This document shows, piece by piece, positions 47,527 to 57,422 of a DNA stretch of 64,000 nucleotides; position 1 is the stretch's first letter; each line of letters opens with the position of its first letter. The DNA is taken from the NCBI RefSeq assembly GCF_026646375.1, contig NZ_JAIPPU010000001.1, positions 1 through 64,000 on the forward strand, written 5' to 3'. This stretch comes from Acetobacterium wieringae (lineage in GTDB: Bacteria > Bacillota > Clostridia > Eubacteriales > Eubacteriaceae). A model generated the notes under the pieces. It did not search any database. It saw only the letters and a list, made by a program, of their open reading frames with translations, and had not been told where the DNA came from. The position numbers were made by a program, and so were the translations under genes.

Positions 47527-48504
47527 ATGTTAACAATCAGAGAAAATTTACTGGAAACAATGAAGGGTGGCAACCCGGATCGTTTTGTCAAACAATATGA
47601 ATTCATTGATCTGATCATGGAAGTACCAACTGGTATTGAATTTAAATATGGCCAAACATGGAAAGATCATTGGGGGATCACCTGGCAATGGCCAGAAGGA
47701 CAGCTCGGTATGTTCCCGGTTCATCATGACGGCCTGGCGGTCATTCAGGATATTACCGAGTGGAAAAGTGTCGTCAAAAAACCAGCCATTGCCACCTCAG
47801 ATGAAGCCTGGGCGCCAGCCATTGCCCACGCCAATGCAGTTGACCGTAAAGAAAAGTATGCAACGGCATTCTTTGCACCGGGCCTCTTTGAAATGACGCA
47901 TCACCTGATGGGCATGGAAAACGCCCTGATGGCCCTTTACGAAGAGCCAGAAGCGATGCAGGAGTTGATTGACTATCTGACCGAATATGAACTGGAATTT
48001 GCCGCTGTTATGATGGAAAAATTGAAGCCAGAAGCGATTTTGCATCATGATGACTGGGGCAGCCAGATTTCTTCCTTTATTTCGCCAGAGATGTTTGAAG
48101 AGTTCTTTGTACCTTCATATAAAAAAATATATAAGTTTTATAAAGACAACGGAGTGGAACTGATTATCCACCATAGTGACTCCTACGCAGCTAATTTAGT
48201 GCCATACATGATCGAAGTAGGCATTGATATCTGGCAGGGAGTCATGAACACCAATAATATTCCTGAACTGATTGAAAAATACGGCGAAAAGATCACGTTC
48301 ATGGGCGGCCTTCACAGCGGTACCGTTGATTATCCCGGCTGGGAAAAAGAAGTGGTTAAAAAACAGGTTGAAGAAACCTGTAAAGCCAATGGCCATAAAT
48401 ACTTCATTCCGTGCCAGACATCTGGTCTGCCAATTGAAAACTTTGAAGGCGTTATTGCTTATATCGATGAATGTATCGATGAAATGAGCAAGGAACTGTT
48501 TTAA
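47527..48504 (+). CDS. UroD-family methyltransferase (MT I, O-demethylase type)
   Basis: A 325-residue uroporphyrinogen decarboxylase-fold enzyme, as found in MtaA, CmuA and the MT I subunits of methoxyaromatic O-demethylases. No HxC zinc motif of MtaA is seen; candidate ligands are the histidines of LHHDDWG and IIHHSDS and the cysteine of IPCQTS. O-demethylase MT I enzymes are known to use divergent zinc ligands. It would transfer the methyl group of an unknown substrate to the corrinoid protein. The frame is open from TTG 47497; AAAGGAG and length favour ATG 47527. Confidence 0.82.
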   Translation: MLTIRENLLETMKGGNPDRFVKQYEFIDLIMEVPTGIEFKYGQTWKDHWGITWQWPEGQLGMFPVHHDGLAVIQDITEWKSVVKKPAIATSDEAWAPAIAHANAVDRKEKYATAFFAPGLFEMTHHLMGMENALMALYEEPEAMQELIDYLTEYELEFAAVMMEKLKPEAILHHDDWGSQISSFISPEMFEEFFVPSYKKIYKFYKDNGVELIIHHSDSYAANLVPYMIEVGIDIWQGVMNTNNIPELIEKYGEKITFMGGLHSGTVDYPGWEKEVVKKQVEETCKANGHKYFIPCQTSGLPIENFEGVIAYIDECIDEMSKELF

Positions 48505-48519
48505 ATAAGCGCATAAAAA

Positions 48520-48566
48520 AAACCCTGGATCGCATTTAGATTGGCGATCCAGGGTTTAATTTTTTT
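48520..48566 (+). terminator. Intrinsic terminator of the methyltransferase operon
   Basis: AAACCCTGGATCGC pairs perfectly with GCGATCCAGGGTTT around a ten-base loop, followed by AA and seven T. Confidence 0.95.
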
Positions 48567-48779
48567 CACGCAACGTTGGCTTGGCAAAACTATCAGGCTT
48601 GTCACGGTTGCTTTGGACTGAGATCAAAAAAAGTTATTGCGGTAGGCCAACTTTTCTTCACTTATATGATAGCATGAAACCTCAAAAACTACAAGACTGT
48701 TCTAAATAGCCTGATTATGGTAAACTACCAATCTAAGCTGCTGCATGAGCATTGCCGATTCATAAAAAGGGGTATCGAG

Positions 48780-50933
48780 ATGAACGAAAAACAAAAAGAT
48801 TGGCCGATTGAAGAAGAAAAACTGAAGGAAACCTTGGCGGAGGCCAGACTTCAGTTGGATGATGCTATCAATGCAAACGATAAAAACCGGGAAATGATTC
48901 AGGCGGCAAAAAAAGAAATACGCGAAAACACCTCCCATAGTATTGGCAATCTTTGGGGATCTGATGGCTTTGAAGCGTTGGTTGAATTAAGTCAGGCGAT
49001 GAATCCGGTGACCGAACGAACGGCTATATACGAATTTACTGAAGCCAAGATTAATAAACTCCAAAGCATAATGGAAACGCCCTATTTTGCCCGCATTGAC
49101 TTCTGCTTCAGTGAGGAGAACCATACCGAACAAATCTATATTGGCCACCATTCACTCAAAAAAGAAAATGTCTACAAACTGCTTATCCATGACTGGCGGT
49201 CACCGGTTGCCAGTGTTTTTTACCGTTTTGCACCGGGGAATGCCTATTATAATGCGCCGGTTGGGCGGATTGAGGGCAAACTACTGTTAAAACGACAGTT
49301 TGAAATAAAGGAGGGCCAGCTGGAATATTTTTTTGATGCGGATCTGCAGGTTTTTGATGATTTTCTGCGAAAATTGTTATCTCACAATACTTCTCCCAAA
49401 ATGAAAACCATTGTGGAATCGATTCAGCGGGATCAGGATTTGGTCATTCGGGATATGGAAAATGACCTGTTGATTGTTCAGGGCGTGGCGGGTAGTGGCA
49501 AAACGTCGATTGCCCTGCATCGGGCGGCCTATCTGATGTATCAGGGATTGTCAGATCGGCTGGAAGGTCGGGAAATTTTGATTATTTCGCCGCATAAACT
49601 TTTTGAGCAGTACATCGCTAACGTGATTCCAGAGTTGGGTGAAGAAAATGTTCGAACGTTTCTCTTTGATGAAATTCTTAAGGATCTGATCAACAGAAAA
49701 TTTGAAACCAGGAATATATTTTTGGAACGGGTCTTGTCAAATGGTTCGCAGAGTTGGTTAAAAAAGGAAGTGATGGCCTTTAAAGGGTCGGCCGATTTTA
49801 TCACAATTCTTGATCGTTTTATTGCCGAAATCCCTGAGTGTTTTATGAACATTCGGGATATCAACTATAAAGGTGAAATAATATTTACCCGGGCCGAAAT
49901 AATCAGCCGTCTGCAAATTAATCCCGATACGCCCTTAAAAACCAAACTGGGTTATCTGGAAGAAGCCATTAATGAAAAAGTCTATCAAAAATGGCGCCGT
50001 CCCCTTAAAAGTTCGCTGCGCAGTGAAATGATGCGTTTTGCCGAAATTGACGCATTTTATCTGTATCAACAGCTTTATGAAAACGAGGGCACCTTTTCTA
50101 AAATGGCCACCGGGATTAAGCTGCCGGATGGCATCAATAAAATTTTAACGGGAACAAAACGGAACCTGGCTTTTAAAAACCTGAACTATGATGATGCCCT
50201 AGCCCTGGGTTACTTAAGCTTACGGTTATTTGGTGCCAAAGAATACAGTAGTATCAAACAGGTGATCATCGATGAAGGCCAGGATTATTATCCCCTTCAC
50301 TATGAAATTATTAACCGGTTGTTTTTAAAATCAAAGCTCACTATTTTAGGAGATATCAACCAGACCCTGCAAAAAAGTGAAGATCTCAGCTTTTATCAGC
50401 AGGTCATAAAGCGTTTAAACCGCAAGAAAAGTGCCCTGGTGACAATGAACAAGAGTTATCGTTGTACCAGTGAAATTTTGCGTTTTAGTAAGAAATTTAT
50501 TGATGATGCAATTCCGGTGGAGAGTTTTAACCGCAGTGGCGCAGAACCAGTGTTGCTGGGAGCAACCAGTTTTACGGAGCTGGTTGACCGGCTTGGGGAA
50601 GCGATCTGTCAGTGCCAACAAGAAGGCTACCAATCAATTGGGCTGATTGTAAAAACCCAGAAAAATACCACCGTGCTTTTTGATGCCTTATCAAAAAAAA
50701 TGCAAGTCAATCTGATTCGCCATGAAACGGTGGCGGAGATTGCGGGGGTCTCGATCATGCCGGTGTATCTGTCCAAAGGGCTGGAGTTTGATGCTGTGTT
50801 TATTTGTGATGTCAACCAGGCCAATTACCAGAGTGCGGCAGATGCCCGACTGCTTTATATCAGCTGTACCCGGGCTCTGCATCGGTTGTATCTGCTGTGG
50901 GAAGGTCAACCGAGTCCGTTGCTTGCAGATTAA
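48780..50933 (+). CDS. helD: HelD-like superfamily I helicase (RNA polymerase recycling factor)
   Basis: A 717-residue UvrD/Rep-type ATPase with the HelD arrangement: a charged coiled N-terminal arm (about 1-70), Walker A GVAGSGKTSIALHRAAYL, an inserted region, DEGQDYYP as Walker B, and the C-terminal helicase motifs including LSKGLEFDAVF. HelD releases RNA polymerase that is stalled on DNA. The frame is open to 48717, but AAAAGGGG fits the ATG at 48780. It stands alone downstream of the methyltransferase terminator. Assignment to HelD over UvrD rests on the N-terminal arm and motif context. Confidence 0.85.
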   Translation: MNEKQKDWPIEEEKLKETLAEARLQLDDAINANDKNREMIQAAKKEIRENTSHSIGNLWGSDGFEALVELSQAMNPVTERTAIYEFTEAKINKLQSIMETPYFARIDFCFSEENHTEQIYIGHHSLKKENVYKLLIHDWRSPVASVFYRFAPGNAYYNAPVGRIEGKLLLKRQFEIKEGQLEYFFDADLQVFDDFLRKLLSHNTSPKMKTIVESIQRDQDLVIRDMENDLLIVQGVAGSGKTSIALHRAAYLMYQGLSDRLEGREILIISPHKLFEQYIANVIPELGEENVRTFLFDEILKDLINRKFETRNIFLERVLSNGSQSWLKKEVMAFKGSADFITILDRFIAEIPECFMNIRDINYKGEIIFTRAEIISRLQINPDTPLKTKLGYLEEAINEKVYQKWRRPLKSSLRSEMMRFAEIDAFYLYQQLYENEGTFSKMATGIKLPDGINKILTGTKRNLAFKNLNYDDALALGYLSLRLFGAKEYSSIKQVIIDEGQDYYPLHYEIINRLFLKSKLTILGDINQTLQKSEDLSFYQQVIKRLNRKKSALVTMNKSYRCTSEILRFSKKFIDDAIPVESFNRSGAEPVLLGATSFTELVDRLGEAICQCQQEGYQSIGLIVKTQKNTTVLFDALSKKMQVNLIRHETVAEIAGVSIMPVYLSKGLEFDAVFICDVNQANYQSAADARLLYISCTRALHRLYLLWEGQPSPLLAD

Positions 50934-50939
50934 ATCATT

Positions 50940-51140
50940 TAAAAAATGGAATCTGATCAGATCGGGGTATCCTTCGAGCGGAAAATATCCTGCATTGTGG
51001 GAAAATGCGGCCATTGCAAAACTGATAAAACCTATGTCTGCCTGAAGCCGATATTTAATTCTACCTTAGCCAAAGATCTTCTTGACAAAATAAAGGCCAG
51101 GTCTAATGGTGTAACACTGGCAACAACAGAATTCGGATAA
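50940..51140 (+). pseudogene. Remnant of an AsrB-like oxidoreductase (C-terminal part)
   Basis: The reading SDQIGVSFERKISCIVGKCG, followed by HCKTDKTYVC, matches the C-terminus of FAD/NAD-binding iron-sulfur reductases such as anaerobic sulfite reductase subunit B. There, cysteines of the GxGKCGHC and YVC motifs hold a 2Fe-2S cluster. The N-terminal 200 or so residues are missing; the sequence starts just seven bases after the helD stop. The usual DGPVF is altered to KPIF. It lacks a convincing start and is most simply a decayed fragment. Confidence 0.65.
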
Positions 51141-51150
51141 TGAAAAAAGA

Positions 51151-51325
51151 ATGGAAAATATCTCACTGCTTGGAAACCAGAAGGTAGCCTACAGCTTTGA
51201 TTATAATCCTGAAATTCTGGAAACATTTATCAATAAGTATCAGGAGAATGACTATTTTGTCAAATTTAACGCTCCGGAGTTTACAAGTCTCTGCCCGATT
51301 ACGGGGCAGCCGGATTTTGCCACCA
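51151..51325 (+). pseudogene. queF: Truncated queF (7-cyano-7-deazaguanine reductase)
   Basis: The frame from ATG 51151 encodes a QueF N-terminus: [33 protein letters not shown] and GQPDFATI, including the catalytic cysteine of TSLCP. After about 58 residues the similarity stops; the frame runs on through a terminator-like hairpin to a stop at 51426. QueF normally has about 150 residues, with the NADPH-binding part in the missing portion, so the gene should be inactive. The break meets the 3' end of pdxT on the other strand. Confidence 0.82.
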
Positions 51326-51961
51326 TTATCGACAGTCTGAAACCTGTATTGCTGTTAAGCGATGCAGGTTTTTCTTTTTTTGCAAAGCTTTATCGACAAG
51401 TGTTAAAAAGTAATAGTGGACGGTGAGATCATCGGTCAGCTCCGGATGAAAAGCGGTCACTACCATGTTATTTTGTCTGGCGGCGACGATGTGGCCATCG
51501 ACCTGAGCCAGAATTTCAACGTCAGCGCTAACAGCATCGATAAAGGGGGCCCGGATAAAAACCATGGGAATTTTTCTGCCACCGGTAAATTCAGCTATCG
51601 TTTGAAAGCTGCCCAGCTGGCGGCCATAGGCATTGCGTCGGGCAACGATGGCCATGGTTCCTAAATGAACCACCGGGTCTGCAGCAATTTCTTTAGCCAG
51701 GAGAATCAGACCGGCACAGGTGCCAAGAACCGGCAAACCTTCTTCAATCAGAGCTCTGATCGGTTCAAGGAGTTCCAGCTCGCCCATGAGCTTTCCCATG
51801 ACAGTACTCTCACCACCGGGTAAAACCAGGCCATCCAGGGGAAGCGCGGTTAAATCCGATTTTTTTCTGATTTCGATACACTGAACACCGCATTTTTCCA
51901 AGGTGCGGATGTGCTCGTAAAATGCCCCCTGAACAGCCAGTACACCAATTTTTTTTGTCAT
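51326..51961 (-). CDS. pdxT: Pyridoxal 5'-phosphate synthase glutaminase subunit
   Basis: A 211-residue class I glutamine amidotransferase giving ammonia to PdxS. The motifs [22 protein letters not shown] with the nucleophile cysteine, and FHPELTDD with the catalytic histidine are present. The last 15 or so residues run past the usual end of the family into the queF remnant region, suggesting that the original 3' end was changed. The core is intact. It follows pdxS by ten bases. Confidence 0.92.
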   Translation of the reverse strand: MTKKIGVLAVQGAFYEHIRTLEKCGVQCIEIRKKSDLTALPLDGLVLPGGESTVMGKLMGELELLEPIRALIEEGLPVLGTCAGLILLAKEIAADPVVHLGTMAIVARRNAYGRQLGSFQTIAEFTGGRKIPMVFIRAPFIDAVSADVEILAQVDGHIVAARQNNMVVTAFHPELTDDLTVHYYFLTLVDKALQKKKNLHRLTAIQVSDCR

Positions 51962-51971
51962 AAGATCCCCT

Positions 51972-52844
51972 TTAAATGCCGCGTTGGGCCATTAATAATT
52001 CTATTTCCTGTTCATTTATCCCGACCATGGCTTCGCCTAAATCTTCCGAAAGTTCAGCTAACAGTTTTGCGTCATTGAAGTTGGTAACAGCTTTGACAAT
52101 CGAATGAGCCCGCTTGGCCGGATTGCCAGATTTGAAGATACCTGAGCCGACAAAGACACCTTCCGCTCCAAGCTGCATCATCAGAGCGGCATCTGCCGGA
52201 GTGGCAATACCGCCGGCAGCAAAATTAACAACTGGCAGTTTGCCAGTTTCAAAAACAGATTTTACCAGGTCATAAGGTATCTGCAAATCTTTGGCGATCT
52301 GATAAAGTTCATCAGTTCTGGTGTTTTGGATGGTGCGGATCTGCTGGTTAATCAGGCGCATATGACGTACCGCCTGCACGACATCGCCGGTTCCCGGTTC
52401 ACCTTTTGTCCGAATCATTGAAGCGCCTTCGCTGATTCGTCGGAGCGCTTCGCCCAAATCTTTGGCACCACACACAAAAGGTACGGAGAAGTGTCTCTTA
52501 TCAATGTGGTAGGTATCATCAGCAGGAGAAAGAACTTCACTCTCATCAATATAATCAATTTCGATAGCTTCCAGAATCTGGGCTTCGGCAAAATGACCAA
52601 TCCGTACTTTGGCCATTACTGGAATGGAAACCGCAGCTTGGATTGTTTTAATCATTTTTGGATCACTCATTCGGGAAACTCCGCCAGCCGAACGGATGTC
52701 AGCAGGAATCCGTTCCAACGCCATCACAGCGCAGGCTCCGGCTTCCTGGGCAATACGCGCCTGCTCGGCAGTGGTTACATCCATAATTACGCCACCTTTT
52801 AACATTTGAGCCAGGTTCTTGTTTAATTCATAACGGTTATTCAT
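51972..52844 (-). CDS. pdxS: Pyridoxal 5'-phosphate synthase subunit
   Basis: A 290-residue TIM-barrel enzyme that makes PLP from ribose 5-phosphate, glyceraldehyde 3-phosphate and ammonia. The family patterns [35 protein letters not shown] and the C-terminal [18 protein letters not shown] are clear. The lysines in VMAKVRIGH and AKDLGEAL regions fit the active-site pair. GAGGAGCG precedes the ATG. First gene of the pdxST operon. Confidence 0.96.
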   Translation of the reverse strand: MNNRYELNKNLAQMLKGGVIMDVTTAEQARIAQEAGACAVMALERIPADIRSAGGVSRMSDPKMIKTIQAAVSIPVMAKVRIGHFAEAQILEAIEIDYIDESEVLSPADDTYHIDKRHFSVPFVCGAKDLGEALRRISEGASMIRTKGEPGTGDVVQAVRHMRLINQQIRTIQNTRTDELYQIAKDLQIPYDLVKSVFETGKLPVVNFAAGGIATPADAALMMQLGAEGVFVGSGIFKSGNPAKRAHSIVKAVTNFNDAKLLAELSEDLGEAMVGINEQEIELLMAQRGI

Positions 52845-53072
52845 GTGATCATCGCTCCTCTATAATTATTCCTTCAAACAAGAGTGATCATTATTGTAAG
52901 GGATAAGTGATGTTATAGAAAGTGTCAAAAACATAAAAATCAATAGGATCAGAATGAAGCTAAAAAAATTTGATTGGATCGCTGAAATCTTGGGTATATT
53001 GAAAAAGAAAGTTAATCTTTCCAAAAGATTTAAAAAAATTGCAGAAGTAAATACAAAAGAGGGTGAATGATG

Positions 53073-55925
53073 ATGCAGCAGATTGATTATAAATCAATGG
53101 AAGCGGCTCCGGAAAAACCCATTGAAGGCTTATCCGTTGCTGAAGTTTATGAAGCGTTAAAATCGAGTGCAGATGGGCTGACAACAGAAGAAGCGGCAGC
53201 GCGACGGACTTTTTTTGGCGAAAACAGCATTCAGAAGAAGAAGGGGAAGCCACTGATTTGGAAGTTTTTAGCGAATTTTACCCACCTGATGGCCATTCTT
53301 TTATGGATTGGCGGGGTCGTTGCCCTGATGGCTCAGCTGCCCCAACTGGCGATTGCCATCTGGCTGGTTAATGTTATTAATGGGCTTTTCAGTTTCTGGC
53401 AGGAGTTTCAGGCCGAAAAGGCGGTAGAAGCTCTGGGACAATTGTTGCCGAGCTATGCTCGCGTGATTCGCGATGGCACGGAAGTAAAAATTCTGGCTGA
53501 AGAACTGGTGCCGGGGGATCTGATTATATTAGCCGAAGGCGATCGGATCTCGGCTGATAGCCGACTGGTTGAGGATAATGATTTTAGAGCTGATCAATCG
53601 GTATTGACTGGGGAATCCCATCCGGCCCATAAAACAAAAGAGGCCAGACACCGTACCGATCTGGGGCGGGCTGAGCAGCCCAACCTGATTTTTGCCGGAA
53701 CCAATGCGGCTTCAGGGGCCTGTAAGGCAGTGGTTTTTGCGACTGGTATGACTACCGAGTTTGGTAAAATTGCCGATTTGACCCAGAACATGGTCGAAGT
53801 ACCCAGTCCACTACAAATTGAAATGGGGCGGATTACCCGGCTGGTTTCAGCCATGGCCATCAGTATGGGGATCATCTTTTTTGTGCTGGCGGTATTGCTT
53901 GCCCATGTCAATGTGACGGAAAGCTTTATTTTCGCCATGGGGATGATTGTGGCCTTTATCCCTGAGGGCTTATTACCAACCGTGACCCTGTCTCTGGCGA
54001 TGGGCGTCAAACGAATGGCCAAACGTAATGCTTTAATCAAGCGTTTGTCGGCAGTCGAAACGCTGGGGTGTACCACGGTGATCTGTACGGATAAAACCGG
54101 AACCCTGACCCAGAATGAAATGACGGTCAGCGACTGCTGGATGGTCAATCAACAGATTAAGGTAACCGGGGTTGGCTATGCTCCGGAAGGGGAAATGCTG
54201 TCAGGCGATGTTCCGATTTCGCTGGCCGAAAATAGCGACATGCGTACCTTATTGGTAGCAGCCAGTTTTTGCAATAATTCCCGCTTATTGCCGCCATCAC
54301 CGGAAGTCAATCATTGGAATATTCTGGGGGATCCCACCGAGGCGGCGCTGGTGGTGGCCGCTCGGAAGGGGAAAATTGATCTGGATCAGGAACTAAAATT
54401 AAGCCCCCGGCTCCGGGAGTTGCCCTTTGAATCCCAGCGCAAGCGAATGACGACGATTCACAAGGTTGCTGGAGAACGTTCAGATTTGGAAAAGCTGGCC
54501 TATATCAAAGGAGCACCCAAAGAAGTGTTGGATTTGTGCAGTTATTATCTTAGCAACGGCGAAGCGGTGATGATGGATGGAGAGATTCGAAAAAAAATCA
54601 TGGGAGCCAATGACGATTATGCTCGCAAAGGACTCCGGGTTTTGGCAGTGGCAATGCGAAGATTAACCACTGACATGGGTTTGCCGGAGCGCCTCAGTGA
54701 TTATACTCCGGAGTTGATTGAAAATGACATGATCTTTTTAGGTCTGACTGTGATGGCTGATCCACCCCGGGTGGAAGTGGCAGCAGCGGTCGAAAAATGT
54801 CATCAGGCCGGGATAAAAATTATTATGATTACTGGGGATTATGGCTTGACGGCCGAAAGCATTGCCCGGCGGATTGGCATTATTCATGGTGCTCAGCCCC
54901 GAATTCTCACTGGCGTTGAGTTGGATGAAATTAATGACGCAGACCTTAAAAAGGCCTTGTCCGAGGAGATTATTTTTGCCCGGGTGGCCCCGGAACAAAA
55001 ACTGCGGGTCGTTTCCGCCCTTCAGGAAATGGGCAATGTGGTGGCAGTTACCGGTGATGGAGTCAATGATTCGCCAGCCCTTAAAAAAGCTGATATTGGT
55101 ATTGCCATGGGGATATCCGGAACCGATGTGGCCAAGGAAGCCGCCGATATGATTCTTACTGATGATAATTTTGCCTCGATTGTTAATGCGGTTGAAGAAG
55201 GCCGGGGGGTTTATAACAATATTCGCAAATTTGCGACCTATATTTTAAACAGTAATGTTCCCGAGGCGGTACCGTTTATTGTATTTTTATTTGCCAAAGG
55301 TCAGATCCCGCTGCCACTGACAGTGATGCAGATTCTGGCAGTGGATCTGGGGACGGATATGATTCCGGCGATCGCCCTGGGGGTCGAACTCCCCGAGGAA
55401 GGTGTCATGCAGCGGCCACCGCGCTCCCGAAAAGAACATTTGCTCAATCGTCCCCTGCTGATTCGGGCATTTTTATTCTATGGGATTATGGAAGGTGCCA
55501 TTGCGATGTCTGCCTTTTTCTTTCTGTATTGGCAAAATGGCTGGCCGGGGGTCCCGATGGCAGATTCCGGAGAGATTTACCGGATGGCCACGACCATGAC
55601 CTTGGGTGCCATTGTGGTAACACAAATCGGGATTGTATTTAATTGCCGAACCGAACGTGCTTCGGTATTTAAGGTGGGACTGTTCAGTAACCATATGATC
55701 CTAATCGGGATTGTTTGTGAATTGACGGTCTTCTCGATTCTGGTCTACACTCCATTTTTGCATGAGATCTTTAATACTGCCCCAATCGATTTGATTGATT
55801 GGGCATATTTGTTTATGTGGGTACCGGTAATGATTCTGATTGATGAACTGCGCAAAGCATTCCTACGATATTGGGATCGGCGCCAGTCGCAACGAAAAAC
55901 TGAAATGATGAAAGGGGAGAGCTAA
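53073..55925 (+). CDS. P-type cation-transporting ATPase (P2 class)
   Basis: A 950-residue ion pump with an N-terminal cation ATPase domain (SADGLTTEEAAARR), ten predicted membrane helices, phosphorylation motif CTDKTGTLTQNEMT and hinge VTGDGVNDSPALKKADIG. The fourth helix has IPEGLLPTVTL, where eukaryotic Na,K-ATPases have PEGLLATVT, so sodium, potassium or calcium are all possible. Three ATG codons follow each other; AAGAGGGTG suits 53073 best. Two TrkA-like genes follow directly. The ion is unknown. Confidence 0.88.
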   Translation: MQQIDYKSMEAAPEKPIEGLSVAEVYEALKSSADGLTTEEAAARRTFFGENSIQKKKGKPLIWKFLANFTHLMAILLWIGGVVALMAQLPQLAIAIWLVNVINGLFSFWQEFQAEKAVEALGQLLPSYARVIRDGTEVKILAEELVPGDLIILAEGDRISADSRLVEDNDFRADQSVLTGESHPAHKTKEARHRTDLGRAEQPNLIFAGTNAASGACKAVVFATGMTTEFGKIADLTQNMVEVPSPLQIEMGRITRLVSAMAISMGIIFFVLAVLLAHVNVTESFIFAMGMIVAFIPEGLLPTVTLSLAMGVKRMAKRNALIKRLSAVETLGCTTVICTDKTGTLTQNEMTVSDCWMVNQQIKVTGVGYAPEGEMLSGDVPISLAENSDMRTLLVAASFCNNSRLLPPSPEVNHWNILGDPTEAALVVAARKGKIDLDQELKLSPRLRELPFESQRKRMTTIHKVAGERSDLEKLAYIKGAPKEVLDLCSYYLSNGEAVMMDGEIRKKIMGANDDYARKGLRVLAVAMRRLTTDMGLPERLSDYTPELIENDMIFLGLTVMADPPRVEVAAAVEKCHQAGIKIIMITGDYGLTAESIARRIGIIHGAQPRILTGVELDEINDADLKKALSEEIIFARVAPEQKLRVVSALQEMGNVVAVTGDGVNDSPALKKADIGIAMGISGTDVAKEAADMILTDDNFASIVNAVEEGRGVYNNIRKFATYILNSNVPEAVPFIVFLFAKGQIPLPLTVMQILAVDLGTDMIPAIALGVELPEEGVMQRPPRSRKEHLLNRPLLIRAFLFYGIMEGAIAMSAFFFLYWQNGWPGVPMADSGEIYRMATTMTLGAIVVTQIGIVFNCRTERASVFKVGLFSNHMILIGIVCELTVFSILVYTPFLHEIFNTAPIDLIDWAYLFMWVPVMILIDELRKAFLRYWDRRQSQRKTEMMKGES

Positions 55926-56576
55926 ATGAAAATCATTATCGTCGGTTGTGGTCGAATTGGTTCCGGTCTAGCCATGAAGCTAAGCCAAGGTGACAATGAA
56001 ATCGTTGTTATCGATCATGAACCGCTGACGTTTAAGCATTTGGGCACCGGATTCACAGGAAAAACCATTGCTGGAGTGGGATTTGATCGGGAGGTGCTGC
56101 TTGCCGCCGGGATAAAGCGGACGGACTCGTTAGCGGCGGTGACCTCCAATGATGAGGCCAACGCGCTCACCGCCCGAATCGCCAGTCAGATCTTTGGAGT
56201 GCCCCGAGTGGTTTCGGCACTTCATGAGCCCCGGAAAGCCGAGATTTATCGGCGCTTGGGACTGCAGGTCTTCGATCCGATGTCCTGGGGCGTCAACCGG
56301 GTGGCAGATCTGCTTAGTTTTGCACCGGTTAATGTGGCGATGAGTATTGGCAATGGTGATGTGGATATTATGGAAATCGAGGTTCCAGCCTTGTTAGTCG
56401 GACGCCGGGTTGGGGAGCTGACGATTCCCGGAGAAATCAGCGTGGTATCGATCAGCCGCGGGAACCGCTCGATTATACCGGCGATTAATATGGTATTTGA
56501 AAATCGCGATCTGGTTCATCTGGCAGTAGCTGCGACTTCAGGAGACCGGCTAAAGATGCTGTTGGGATTAGGATAG
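55926..56576 (+). CDS. TrkA-type RCK protein 1
   Basis: A 216-residue protein with an N-terminal Rossmann RCK_N domain (GCGRIGSGLAMKLS) and a C-terminal RCK_C domain (about 135-215). These proteins gate potassium channels or Trk/Ktr transporters by nucleotide binding, and the C-domain often binds c-di-AMP. It begins straight after the ATPase stop codon with no spacer. The glycine loop is intact. No TrkH or KtrB gene is in the window. Confidence 0.87.
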   Translation: MKIIIVGCGRIGSGLAMKLSQGDNEIVVIDHEPLTFKHLGTGFTGKTIAGVGFDREVLLAAGIKRTDSLAAVTSNDEANALTARIASQIFGVPRVVSALHEPRKAEIYRRLGLQVFDPMSWGVNRVADLLSFAPVNVAMSIGNGDVDIMEIEVPALLVGRRVGELTIPGEISVVSISRGNRSIIPAINMVFENRDLVHLAVAATSGDRLKMLLGLG

Positions 56577-56592
56577 AAAAGAGGAGCCGATC

Positions 56593-57261
56593 ATGAAAGT
56601 AATAATTGTAGGTGGCGGCAAGGTGGGGTGTTATCTGGCATCATTGTTGATAAACGGTGGCCATCAGGTCCAGCTGATTGAAATCAGAACCCATCAGCTG
56701 GAACGGTTGGTCTGTGATTTGCCCAAAGACGTGCTGATATCAGGAAGTGGCACCGATCCTGAGGTGCTGGAAGCCGCCGGGATTCGTTCGGCGGATGTGC
56801 TGGCAGTGGTGACTGGTGCCGATGAGATTAATCTGGTGGCGGCGACGATTGCCCGGTTGGAATATCAGGTGCCACGAATTCTGGCCCGGATCAAAAATCC
56901 CAAAAACGCCTGGCTGTTCACCCCGGAAATGGGCGTGGATGTGGCGTTAAATCAGGCTGAGCTGATGGCGACGCTGGTGGCTGAAGAAATGTCAGTGGGA
57001 GATATGATGACTTTGCTTAAGCTTAACCAGGGACAGTTTTCGTTGGTCGAAGAAAAGGTTCATCCGTCATCCCGGGCAGCAGGAAAGATGGTCAGGGAGC
57101 TTGGTTTACCCACTGAATCGGTGTTGGTGGCCATTATCAGAAACGGTCAGTTGCTGATTCCGCATGGGGATACCCGGTTATTGCCTGCTGATGAGGTATT
57201 GGCAATCATTCATGCAGCGGATCTTCAGGATCTGGCCAAAATTTTAGGACCAGACCACTAA
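56593..57261 (+). CDS. TrkA-type RCK protein 2
   Basis: A 222-residue RCK protein like its neighbour but distinct in sequence, with VGGGKVGCYLASLL as the nucleotide loop and the acid at the end of strand 2 (LIEIRTHQLE). A C-terminal RCK_C domain (about 140-220) follows. GAGGAGCC precedes the ATG. Two different RCK genes in tandem after a P-type ATPase suggest a mixed gating ring or control of the pump, which is inference. Confidence 0.87.
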   Translation: MKVIIVGGGKVGCYLASLLINGGHQVQLIEIRTHQLERLVCDLPKDVLISGSGTDPEVLEAAGIRSADVLAVVTGADEINLVAATIARLEYQVPRILARIKNPKNAWLFTPEMGVDVALNQAELMATLVAEEMSVGDMMTLLKLNQGQFSLVEEKVHPSSRAAGKMVRELGLPTESVLVAIIRNGQLLIPHGDTRLLPADEVLAIIHAADLQDLAKILGPDH

Positions 57262-57422
57262 AACGGTGACGTCCTTTTGGCAACACATCGAGGTTGGGTG
57301 ATTTGTAGTAAGTGATGCGGGTCATTTGTTTGGGCGTATGATCAGATTTTTTGATTACTCCGATCATTGCAGGCGCGCACATACAAAAACGGATTCGTTA
57401 ATGAGAATTTTGAGAGGGAAGT

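Noticed and set aside
45925-48504. A methanol-specific mtaABC operon
   Set aside because: The first gene is a pterin-binding MT II enzyme and the third lacks the HxC motif of MtaA; no MtaB is present.
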